Source: Massilia horti
Lineage (GTDB): Bacteria; Pseudomonadota; Gammaproteobacteria; Burkholderiales; Burkholderiaceae_D
Direction of reading: 5' to 3'
DNA: 64,000 bases
Assembly: GCF_004614195.1 (NCBI RefSeq)
Contig: NZ_SPUM01000094.1
Span: forward strand, 24,474-88,473
The translations under genes and the position numbers were made by a program. The notes below the pieces were generated by a model. That model ran no database searches. It was given only the letters and a program-made list of their open reading frames with translations, and was not told the origin of the DNA. Below are positions 56,697 to 64,000 of the stretch, piece by piece (the first letter of the stretch is position 1; every line of letters starts with the position of its first letter).

Positions 56697-57710
56697 TCAA
56701 TGCACGGCCGGCCACCAGCCCGGCTCGGCATACAACACTTGCCTGTGCAGGTCCAACGTCATTAACCAGGCCTGCACTGCGCCGTTGCGGCGGCGCGTCT
56801 GCTCCAGGTCTTGGAGAAAGGACTTGCGCGTGAAATCGCGGCCCACGCGAGCCAGCGTGGCCACGATCTCCGACAACTGCGCCTGCGCAGCGGCGCGGCT
56901 GTCAGGCGGCGCCGCTGCCGCCACGACGATCCTGCGGTCCAGCGCCGCGGGGATGCTGTCCAGCCTGCAGCCAGACGCGGTCTCGGCGGTCATCAGCACC
57001 AGCGACGGTGGATCGGCCGTGGCCAGCGCGCCGCAATCGCCGTTGAGCAGCAAGGCTTGCGCGCCCTGGCTGGCGGCGTAGTCGCGCAGCGCTGCAATCT
57101 GCTGCTCCCGGGTTGCGGCGCGCTCGATCGGCTGGGCAGCGTCGATCGTCAGGAAAGCGTCCTCGTCCCGGCCATAGCGCAAAACGATGCGGCGGCCGTA
57201 GATGGGCTGCTGCGGAACCGTCAGCCCTGCTGCGCCGATAACGTTTATGCGCACTGCGTCGGCGCTGACGCCCGTTGGCGTCACGCTGTCCAGAATCGCG
57301 AGATAACTGAGCAAGGCGCGCGCGTCGGCCGTTTGCATGCGGTAGCGCGGCATGGCGCGGTCCAGGGGCTGGCCCTGGCTGTCCTGCCCATCGCCGATGG
57401 CGCGCACGAGCAGGGCCTGCGTATAGGCTGGCCGCAGCCGGCCGCCGATATTGACCGCGCGCGCCAACGCCGCCGGCGAGATATCGGCCACTGCCACGCC
57501 ACCTTCGCGCTGGCCGCGCCCGTTCGCGCCGTGGCAGGAGGCGCACGGCAGCAGCGTCGCGGGCAGCGCCTGGCGCATGCCGGCGACACTGGCGGTGATC
57601 GCTTGCGCCCCGCGGCCCTCGACATAGATCGCACGCCCGCGCTGCTGCTGCGCCGTGAGCTCCTGGGCCTGGGCCGCGCAGGGAAAAAGCAAAAGCCACC
57701 AGTATTTCAT
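56697..57710 (-). CDS. c-type cytochrome fused to a periplasmic-binding-like domain
   Basis: 337 residues from ATG 57710, which overlaps the SCO stop codon (ATGA). Signal peptide WWLLLFPCAAQAQ. A single haem motif CASCH near residue 54 sits in a cytochrome c fold (PCASCHGANGRGQREGG, AMPRYRMQTADARALLSYLA, with possible axial Met). Residues ~155-337 look like part of an ABC solute-binding-type fold (INVIGAAGLTV, GAQALLLNGDC, RRIVVAAAAPPDSRAA) without a transport partner. It probably carries electrons in the periplasm while the second domain senses or binds a small molecule. Confidence 0.75.
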   Translation of the reverse strand: MKYWWLLLFPCAAQAQELTAQQQRGRAIYVEGRGAQAITASVAGMRQALPATLLPCASCHGANGRGQREGGVAVADISPAALARAVNIGGRLRPAYTQALLVRAIGDGQDSQGQPLDRAMPRYRMQTADARALLSYLAILDSVTPTGVSADAVRINVIGAAGLTVPQQPIYGRRIVLRYGRDEDAFLTIDAAQPIERAATREQQIAALRDYAASQGAQALLLNGDCGALATADPPSLVLMTAETASGCRLDSIPAALDRRIVVAAAAPPDSRAAAQAQLSEIVATLARVGRDFTRKSFLQDLEQTRRRNGAVQAWLMTLDLHRQVLYAEPGWWPAVH

Positions 57711-58255
57711 CGTCGTTCGCTGCGTTGGCGCAGCGCGCGAGCCACCTGCACCGGATCGGCCAGGCCGTCCATGCGCAGCCACGGGCCGCCGCGCACGCCA
57801 TCGACAATCAGCAGGAATGGCGTATGCGCGCCCGGGTCCGGCGCCGCCGCGCCGAGTGAGCCCAGCAAGCGGTCGATGTCGTTCCTGCGCCCAGTGACCA
57901 GGGTCCAGCCTGGACGCATGCTGAACTTGTCACGCCATTGGCGCAGTGCCGCCGGAGTGTCGTTGAGCGGATCGATGCTGACCGAGATCAGCCCGACCTG
58001 CGACGCCTCTCCGCCCAGCGACTGCTGAACGCTGGCAAAGTGTGCCCCCAACAGCGGACAGACCGCGCTGCAGCCGGTGAACACGAAATTGATGGCCACC
58101 ACCCTCCCCTGTACCAGATCGCTGTAAAACCGCAGCGCGCGGCCATCCTGGTCCAGCACCGCGACGTCGGCCACGGCCGCTCGCGCCGGCCGCGCCAGCC
58201 CTCCCAGCGCCAGCAGCGCCAACAAACTGCGCCTGCGTTCAGTGGCCGGTGTCAT
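57707..58255 (-). CDS. SCO1/SenC family copper protein (second copy)
   Basis: 182 residues, signal peptide SLLALLALGGLARPARA. Thioredoxin-like with copper site FVFTGCSAVCPLL (Cys-x3-Cys near 61-66) and the histidine in DPGAHTPFLLI near 144. It overlaps the first SCO gene by 17 bases and the cytochrome gene by 4. SCO proteins load copper into the CuA centre of cytochrome oxidase or act as thiol reductants. No oxidase gene is present. Confidence 0.87.
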   Translation of the reverse strand: MTPATERRRSLLALLALGGLARPARAAVADVAVLDQDGRALRFYSDLVQGRVVAINFVFTGCSAVCPLLGAHFASVQQSLGGEASQVGLISVSIDPLNDTPAALRQWRDKFSMRPGWTLVTGRRNDIDRLLGSLGAAAPDPGAHTPFLLIVDGVRGGPWLRMDGLADPVQVARALRQRSERR

Positions 58256-58817
58256 CGGCCACGCCCATGATCAGGTCCACGACACGGGCGCCAGCAGCCG
58301 TGCCGTGGATTTTCTTCCACAAGCCGGTGCGCATGTTCCCCGCCACCATGGTGTCCATGTGCGCGCCGGGATCGTCGACGAACAGCCCCAGCCGCCGCAA
58401 GGCCTCGCCCACCTGCTGCTCGGAGCCGGTCAGGAACACCCAGCCAGGCTGCGCACCCAGCTTGCGGGCGTAAGCCTTGAGCGCGGCCGGCGTGTCGTGC
58501 ACAGGATCGATGGTGATGGACACCAGCCGCACCTCCGGCCCCAGCCGGTTGCCCAGCCGCTCCTGCACCGCCCTGAGGGTGGCCATCATCGCGGGGCAGC
58601 TGTCGCCGCACCCGGCGAAGAAGGTGTGGATCACCACCGAACGCCCGGCGATCAGGTCGCGGTACAGATCGACCGGGCGTCCGTCCTGGTCCTGCAACGC
58701 CAGGCCGCGCAGATAGATCTCCGCACCGCGCGCGGCGGCCGTCGTCCCGCCGTCCGCCGCCGCGGTGGTGGATAACATTGCGGCCAGCAGGACACAGCCG
58801 ATTCTATGCAAACCCAT
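58239..58817 (-). CDS. SCO1/SenC family copper protein (first copy)
   Basis: 192 residues, signal peptide CVLLAAMLSTTAAA. Copper site FFAGCGDSCPAMM (Cys-x3-Cys near 69-73) and His in DDPGAHMDTMVAGN near 152. About the same fold as the next gene but well diverged, so the two may serve different partners. Starts 18 bases after the cytochrome-like gene. Confidence 0.87.
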   Translation of the reverse strand: MGLHRIGCVLLAAMLSTTAAADGGTTAAARGAEIYLRGLALQDQDGRPVDLYRDLIAGRSVVIHTFFAGCGDSCPAMMATLRAVQERLGNRLGPEVRLVSITIDPVHDTPAALKAYARKLGAQPGWVFLTGSEQQVGEALRRLGLFVDDPGAHMDTMVAGNMRTGLWKKIHGTAAGARVVDLIMGVADDTGH

Positions 58818-58835
58818 CCTGATCCTCCGCGCCGC

Positions 58836-60257
58836 TCATGGCGACGCCTTCTTCGGCGCCTTGGCGGTCTTGAACAGGAAGGAGTAGTCGGAGGCCAGCG
58901 CATTGGCCGCCGTCGCCGGACTGCCGGCGGTGGCAGCATCGTAGACCTTGGTCGGAACCAGGCGGTTGCCCAGATGGCCCTTGGCGATCGGCGCCGACGC
59001 ATGGCAGTCCAGGCAGGTCAGGTTCTGCACATAGGTTTCCATCGTGGTGTTGGCCACCGGCTCCTGCTTGGTGTTGGGCGATAACTGCGGCGCCGGCAGC
59101 GGCACGCGCGCACCGGGCGCGACGGCCGTGTTCTGGTTGGACCACAAGGTGTTCACCAGCTGGTAGTTGAGGAAGACCGAATCCGGACTTTGCGGCGCGA
59201 TCACCTGCGACCACACGTATTGGTTCAGGCCCGCCACGTCGTTGTTGGCACGGGTCGAAATCGGCGTCGTGCGCACCACCTGGATCGGCGCGGCGTACCA
59301 TCTTTTTTTGCCGCTGTTGACCTGGGTCGGATCGGCGTTGGCCACACACCGGTAATAATCGGTGGCTGGATTGCAGCTGGGGTTGTAATAGGTGTATGGC
59401 GGCGTCAGTTGCTTGTCCGCGACCTGCTGCGCATCGGGCGCATTCTGCTTGTGCTCGAAGGTGGCCCAGATGAACTGCTGGCCAAGCGGCGTCTTGTGGA
59501 TGATGTGCAGGCCGGTCAGGCCCACCACCACCGTCCTGGGCGGCATGCCCGGATAGGTCACTACCGCCTTGGCGATCTTGAAGCGCGGCCAATCGGCCTT
59601 GTTCGGCAGCTCCAGCCACGCGGCCTTGATTTCGATCGAGCCGTTCGGCAAGTTCAAGCCCGGCGCCTGCGCAAAGCCGGGCTGCACCGAAGCGTTGTAC
59701 AGCTTGTTGTCGCGGATGTAGTTGTATTCGATTTCGTTGACCGAACGTTCATACAAGGTCAGCAATTTATTTTGCGCCGTCAGCCAGGGTGCGCCAGGCG
59801 AGGCCTGGCCGAAGACGCTCAGGTCCAGCGCCGGCTCGGCGCTGATCTTGCCGTTCAGTCCCCCCAGCAACTTCACGGCCGCGACCGGCTGGCCGTTCCA
59901 AGGCCCGGGATCGCGGCCATCGGCCAGAAACACCTGATCGGATTCCTTGTAGGTTTCCCACACCGTCAATCGTGGATCGCCGGGCTTGCCGAAGCTCGCC
60001 GGCGGCATCTTGCTGTCCGGCTGGCCGCGCTGGCCGTCTTGCGCGGCCCAGTTGAGCGCGATAAATTCTTGCCAGGCGAAGCAATTGGCGTCGGCCTGGC
60101 GCGTCACCACCATGTCGGTGGGCACAACATAGCCGAGCTTGGGCGGTGCCAGGCAGTTGCTGGTGCTGCCGCCCGAGGATGCATTCTGCGCATGGGCAGC
60201 GCCCGCCAGCGACAGCAATGCCATCGAAGCCATCAGGGTACGTAGTAATGTCGTCAT
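58836..60257 (-). CDS. exported monohaem cytochrome c-like protein
   Basis: 473 residues with signal peptide LMASMALLSLAGAAHA. A single haem c motif (LTCLDCHASAP) lies late, near residue 415. The long N-terminal part carries CFAWQEFIALNWAAQDGQ, LTVWETYKESDQVFL and a beta-rich middle with GLTGLHIIHKTPLGQQFIWATFEHK. That arrangement, a large unknown domain ending in a cytochrome-like tail, occurs in uncharacterised proteobacterial proteins. It may be the electron acceptor or donor of the locus. Confidence 0.75.
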   Translation of the reverse strand: MTTLLRTLMASMALLSLAGAAHAQNASSGGSTSNCLAPPKLGYVVPTDMVVTRQADANCFAWQEFIALNWAAQDGQRGQPDSKMPPASFGKPGDPRLTVWETYKESDQVFLADGRDPGPWNGQPVAAVKLLGGLNGKISAEPALDLSVFGQASPGAPWLTAQNKLLTLYERSVNEIEYNYIRDNKLYNASVQPGFAQAPGLNLPNGSIEIKAAWLELPNKADWPRFKIAKAVVTYPGMPPRTVVVGLTGLHIIHKTPLGQQFIWATFEHKQNAPDAQQVADKQLTPPYTYYNPSCNPATDYYRCVANADPTQVNSGKKRWYAAPIQVVRTTPISTRANNDVAGLNQYVWSQVIAPQSPDSVFLNYQLVNTLWSNQNTAVAPGARVPLPAPQLSPNTKQEPVANTTMETYVQNLTCLDCHASAPIAKGHLGNRLVPTKVYDAATAGSPATAANALASDYSFLFKTAKAPKKASP

Positions 60258-60267
60258 GGTGTCTCCT

Positions 60268-62130
60268 TTATTGTTGGTTCGCCTGCGCGATCACCAGGAA
60301 GGCCGGCGCCGGTGGGATGGCGGGCGAAACAGTCTGTCCCGCCGGGACGATCACCACGCCGCGCACGCCCGGCGCCGCCCGGGGTGTGACGCTCACTTCC
60401 AGCTTGAGCAACTGGGCGAAGTCTGGATAGGTGTTGCCCGGCACGGCGTATTTGATATTGGGCACCATGTCCACCACCAGTGCATTGATGTCGGTGTCGA
60501 TACTGCCGTTTGGCAGCGTGAACAGCACCTTGGGCCATTTCTCCTTCGGCAGAGCCGTTTCGCCGGACGGCAAGGAGCAGGTCAGCGCCAGCGCCTGCCG
60601 CGACTGGCCCGGCTTGAGCGTCGGCGGGATGATGCTGGAATTGCTGGCCAGGTTCATTTCCTGATGGACCGGGGTGTCGAACTTGGTGCCGTAGTAAGCG
60701 TCCCAAAGCGGCTGGAACATGATCTGCAGCGGCTGCGCCTGCGACTTCGTCACGGGCAGCGATTCGGCGCAACTCTGCGTCGGCGTGGGAGCCTTCGGCG
60801 GGATCGGCCGGCCGAACAGGGCGACCTCAAACGTCTCCATTACCTGCGAGCCGCAGGTGATGGGCGTGCCGTCGATCGTGATGTCCTCCAGGGTGAAGGA
60901 CACGCCGGCCTTCACCCAGGCCAGCGGCAGCTGGAAGGCCGCATGCAGGATGAAGGAGCCCGGATACGGCGTCTTCGTAATCGGGTCGATGAGCGTCTCG
61001 AAGCCGCGCACGATGTGCCAGCAATCGGCCGCGCTGGCGCCGGGCGGCAGCTTGGGGTCGGCCGGCAGCTGGTATTGGGCGAAGCTGGGCATCTGGATGT
61101 ACAGGCCGGGCGGATCGGCCAGCGAGATATTGGTGCCGGCGCCGACCGCCAGGTTGATGGTCTGGCCGATGTGCGGATCGCTGTTGCGGTAGTTCTGGCC
61201 GAACACGCCGCAGCAGATCAGCGCTTGCGGATCCAGGTTGCCGCTGCTGCGCTGCACGGTCGCGCCGGCGCCCAGCCCCAGCTCGGTTTGCAGGGTGTTC
61301 GGCGTGGCCGTGAGATGCATCGCGCCGCCACTGAACTTGCCGTTGGCGCGCATCGCCACCGTGCCGCTGTTCCACTTGTTGAGCGGGTTGTAGCCCGGCC
61401 GGCCCGTTTGTGGATCGATCACCGGCTTGTGAGTGACCGGATCGACCAGCTGCAGGTCTTCCACGGAAACGCTGACCCATTGCGCCTGCGGCGCTCCGAA
61501 ATTCAACGCCGCGGTATACACTTCCGCCACCCTTTCCGGGCTCACGCTCCACAGGGTCTGGTAGTACTCGGGATTCTCGCAGGTGAAATCGATGCGCACC
61601 ATCTTGCCGCGGGCATCGCGCGCGACGCTGAACTCGCAGTACTCGTCCAGCCAGCCGCGCGGGCCGTACGGACCGTAGGCCTTCAGCTCGCCCGACCAGT
61701 CGGCCTGCGGGCAGCGCGTGACGGGAATCGGGTAGTTAACAAGCGCGCCGGTGTCGGCCAGTTGGTACAGCATGGCCTTGGGCAGATGGTAGGGATTGGC
61801 CGGGGTCTGGTCCTGCCCCAGGTACTGGATCAGCCGGTTCGGAAAGGCGATCCACGCTACGTCGACGGCCGCGGCGCCACCCGGGATCGTTGTGGTCAAA
61901 GGATTGTAATAGCCGTTCTGGGCGGCCGCGAAGGACGACGTCCAAGGATTACCGGCAATGGCCTGGCGGGTAAATCCGTCGACGTTCTGGCTCCATGCGG
62001 TGGCCAGCTTTTGGTAAAGCACCGGATTGTCCGGGAAATCGTTATTGCAGGCCGGCAGCGTAAAGCGTTGCAGCAGATAGCCGCCGCCGGCCATCGCTTC
62101 GTACATAGGCGTGATGGGGTTGCTACTCAT
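60268..62130 (-). CDS. member B of the unnamed protein family, long form
   Basis: 620 residues from ATG 62130, set by AGGAG 6 bases upstream; ATG 62136 has no spacing. No signal peptide. It shares ordered blocks with the 454-residue protein: YYNP, AFPNRL, EYCE (near 160) plus ARD, NPEYYQTL, YNPLNKWN (near 245), MHLTATPNTLQTEL, DPQALICC (near 299), RNSDPHIG and PPGLYI. A C-terminal extension of ~150 residues is beta-rich (LKPGQSRQALALTC, VLFTLPNGSIDTDINALVVD). It is preceded 9 bases away by the beta-propeller gene. Confidence 0.75.
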   Translation of the reverse strand: MSSNPITPMYEAMAGGGYLLQRFTLPACNNDFPDNPVLYQKLATAWSQNVDGFTRQAIAGNPWTSSFAAAQNGYYNPLTTTIPGGAAAVDVAWIAFPNRLIQYLGQDQTPANPYHLPKAMLYQLADTGALVNYPIPVTRCPQADWSGELKAYGPYGPRGWLDEYCEFSVARDARGKMVRIDFTCENPEYYQTLWSVSPERVAEVYTAALNFGAPQAQWVSVSVEDLQLVDPVTHKPVIDPQTGRPGYNPLNKWNSGTVAMRANGKFSGGAMHLTATPNTLQTELGLGAGATVQRSSGNLDPQALICCGVFGQNYRNSDPHIGQTINLAVGAGTNISLADPPGLYIQMPSFAQYQLPADPKLPPGASAADCWHIVRGFETLIDPITKTPYPGSFILHAAFQLPLAWVKAGVSFTLEDITIDGTPITCGSQVMETFEVALFGRPIPPKAPTPTQSCAESLPVTKSQAQPLQIMFQPLWDAYYGTKFDTPVHQEMNLASNSSIIPPTLKPGQSRQALALTCSLPSGETALPKEKWPKVLFTLPNGSIDTDINALVVDMVPNIKYAVPGNTYPDFAQLLKLEVSVTPRAAPGVRGVVIVPAGQTVSPAIPPAPAFLVIAQANQQ

Positions 62131-62139
62131 GATCATCTC

Positions 62140-63942
62140 CTAGTTGGCGTGGTAAGTTTTGAACTGCGCATTGTTGCGGGGGAGCCCCAGCGATTCGGAC
62201 TCGATCCACACGTAGTACACGCCGGCCTGCGGCGGCGTGAATTCGATTTCGTAGCGGCTCTGGGGCAGCGCGATGGCACTGAGGCGCTGCTGCCAGATCC
62301 CGGGCGGCGCAAGCGCCAGCGCGCGCACGTCGGCGGCGGGGGGCAGCGGCGCGCCGGCAGCGTCGAAGAGCGCAAAGCGCAGGCGCACGCTGCTGCCCAC
62401 CGCCAGCTGTGGCGGCGCATCGATGCTGGTGACCTGCACCGCGGGACGGCCGGACGGCGCGGCCTCGCTGCCCAGCGCGGCACTGAAGCAGGCGACCACG
62501 CGTGGCGCATCGTTGAACATCACCACGTCGTACTGGCCCGGCTGGGCGACCGGCATGGTGGTCGCATACGCGCCCTGTCCAACCTCGCGCAGGCCCTGGT
62601 TCACCACCATGACGGCGCGCGGCGTTTGCGCGTAAGTGCGAAATCCTCCGGCCGGCGCGGCCATGCCTTCCCGGTACAGGTAGACCATGCGGTCGACCGC
62701 ATTGGCGGCCAGGACCGAGGCGCCTTCCGGCGCACTGACCAGGTTGTCGGCGATGACGCCAGTGGGCGCGCCGAAGGCATGCTGGCCACTGGGGAACTCG
62801 GCGATGCCCAGTGCGCCAGTCTGGTTGCCCAGTTGTTCGAGTGCGATCATCAGCACGATCTCGCTGCCGCGCCGCCGCACATAGGCCAGGCGGTCGCTGA
62901 AGGTGACCTGGTCCGGCTGGCCGGCAATCGGGATGGTGTGCGCCAGGCGGTTGGTGGCGGCGTCAAACACCTGCACGATGTTCTCGCCGGGGTTGGGCAG
63001 CAGCGCATAGCGTCCGTCCGGCGTGAAGCGCAGTTGCGTGGCGCCGGGGCGCACGTCCACCGTGGCCGTGGTGCGCCCGGTGTGCGAGTCGATCGCGTAC
63101 ACACGCCCCTGCTGCGCATCGACCGCGTAGATAGCCTGCGCGGCACGCGAATACGCCAGCAGCGTCGGCACGCCGCCCGGAACCGCCTCACGCACCACGC
63201 GCCCCGCATGGGCGTCGATGATGGCGACCTTGCCGCCGGCCGCAGCGAACAGCCAGTGGCCGTCGGCGCTGGCGGCCAGCCCGATGGCGCCCCCGTCCAG
63301 CGCCACCGCCTTGACGGTGCGCACGGCCGGGTCGATGGCACTGACGCCACGCTGGTCGGCGACCCAGACACGGTTGCCGGCGGCGACCAGGCGGCGCGGC
63401 CGGGCGCCGGTTGGCAGAGTGTCGACGATGCGCCAATGGCGCGTGTCGATCACGGCGACGGCGCCCTCGTCGGGCATGGTCACCAGCAGCATCGCGTGGT
63501 CCGCGAGCAGCAGCCAGTCGGCGCCCGACGCCGGCAGGTGCAGCAGATTGAGCAGCCGGGTGCCGCCGAAGCCGAACATCGGATCGACCACGCTGACCGT
63601 AGCGTCGTCGTTCAGGGTCAGTACAAAGAAGCTGTTCAGATCGATATCGGCACGGCGGAACAGGTCGCCGCTGAGATAGCCGGCCAGCCTGGCCTTGCAG
63701 TCGGGCGCCGCCGCTCCTGGCGCGCGCCGGCTCAGCCAGGCGGCCGGACGCAGGCCGCGCAGCGGCGTGCCGCTGGCGGTGTCCGACAATTCGAAGCGGA
63801 AGGCCGCCGGAGCGCCTGCCCCGGACGGCTGGCTGGCATCGAACGCCACCCGTATCCCCTGGTCCACCACCTGCTGGGACGCATGGCCGGCGAGGCACAG
63901 CGCCGCCAGCAGGCAGCCGCCTGCCGCATGGCGCGCGCTCAT
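62140..63942 (-). CDS. exported beta-propeller protein (YVTN / haem d1-like)
   Basis: 600 residues from ATG 63942, signal peptide GGCLLAALCLAGHAS. Several repeats of the YVTN kind (VSVVDPMFGFGG, VAVIDTRHWRIVDTLPTGA, VAIIDAHAGRVV, YAIDSHTGRTTATVDV, VQVFDAATNRLAHTIPI) form a propeller, followed by a C-terminal beta-sandwich ending WIESESLGLPRNNAQFK. Such propellers bind cofactors or polymers. The frame is open further upstream to the window edge, so the real start may be outside; 63943-64000 may also hold the end of another gene. Confidence 0.78.
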   Translation of the reverse strand: MSARHAAGGCLLAALCLAGHASQQVVDQGIRVAFDASQPSGAGAPAAFRFELSDTASGTPLRGLRPAAWLSRRAPGAAAPDCKARLAGYLSGDLFRRADIDLNSFFVLTLNDDATVSVVDPMFGFGGTRLLNLLHLPASGADWLLLADHAMLLVTMPDEGAVAVIDTRHWRIVDTLPTGARPRRLVAAGNRVWVADQRGVSAIDPAVRTVKAVALDGGAIGLAASADGHWLFAAAGGKVAIIDAHAGRVVREAVPGGVPTLLAYSRAAQAIYAVDAQQGRVYAIDSHTGRTTATVDVRPGATQLRFTPDGRYALLPNPGENIVQVFDAATNRLAHTIPIAGQPDQVTFSDRLAYVRRRGSEIVLMIALEQLGNQTGALGIAEFPSGQHAFGAPTGVIADNLVSAPEGASVLAANAVDRMVYLYREGMAAPAGGFRTYAQTPRAVMVVNQGLREVGQGAYATTMPVAQPGQYDVVMFNDAPRVVACFSAALGSEAAPSGRPAVQVTSIDAPPQLAVGSSVRLRFALFDAAGAPLPPAADVRALALAPPGIWQQRLSAIALPQSRYEIEFTPPQAGVYYVWIESESLGLPRNNAQFKTYHAN

Positions 63943-64000
63943 CGCCGCACCCAGCGCGCCGTCCAGCAGCTTCCCGAAGCGCAGCCAGGCCGGCTCGGAG

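Noticed and set aside
63943..64000. A separate gene ending in ATGA overlap with the propeller start
   Set aside because: Only 58 bases are visible; both the overlap frame and the propeller frame stay open, so no call can be made.

Overview
The window looks like GC-rich chromosomal DNA from a betaproteobacterium of the Oxalobacteraceae type (Massilia, Duganella or Pseudoduganella). This is inferred from gene style and content: Tat- and Sec-exported glycoside hydrolases, a very long TonB-dependent receptor next to a cupin-like JmjC protein, DUF1800/DUF1501 pairs, catB-type aromatic genes, and abundant REP palindromes of the GTCGTTCCCGCG and GTAGGGTG kinds. No rRNA, tRNA, CRISPR array, prophage or intact insertion sequence was seen.

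Layout. (1) 1-4.5 kb: the N-terminal part of an FAD/NAD oxidoreductase running off the left edge, then two exported small proteins (one with an HEATH zincin motif) sitting between the 3' tails of two dead glycoside hydrolase genes, then an unknown exported protein. (2) 4.7-20.5 kb: plant cell-wall polysaccharide genes, namely a GH43-GH35 fusion, a GH2 deletion remnant, a GH95 fucosidase, a GH2 enzyme, a CE12-type rhamnogalacturonan acetylesterase with an SLH-like tail, and a DUF1800/DUF1501 pair. (3) 20.6-34.6 kb: a chitin/GlcNAc regulon with nagA, an ABC importer without its ATPase, a GH3 N-acetylglucosaminidase, an AmpG-like MFS porter, a GH18 chitinase, a GntR repressor of NagQ type, a TonB-dependent receptor and a cupin-like protein. 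Three matching direct-repeat operators tie this block together. (4) 34.6-36.7 kb: an M20 peptidase and a YdcF-like protein. (5) 36.8-49.4 kb: a catB / YciI-like / enol-lactonase operon under a LysR regulator with an MFS importer, followed by a LysR-MFS cassette, an aldehyde dehydrogenase, a cupin, another LysR, an MFS efflux protein and a zinc alcohol dehydrogenase. (6) 49.7-53.5 kb: ilvD and an M28 peptidase. (7) 53.6-64 kb: a one-strand run of eight genes (beta-propeller, two members of an unnamed protein family, two c-type cytochromes, two SCO proteins, a DyP peroxidase). This is the best candidate for an undescribed redox system.

A recurring theme is genome remodelling that leaves gene 3' tails behind. 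Tails of a DUF5597-type GH, a GH3, a GH2, the enol-lactonase and ilvD are all present. The last two duplicate intact neighbours and bracket an inserted cassette. Starts were moved from the longest open frame to the best-supported start wherever a Shine-Dalgarno sequence, signal peptide, operator or repeat argued for it.
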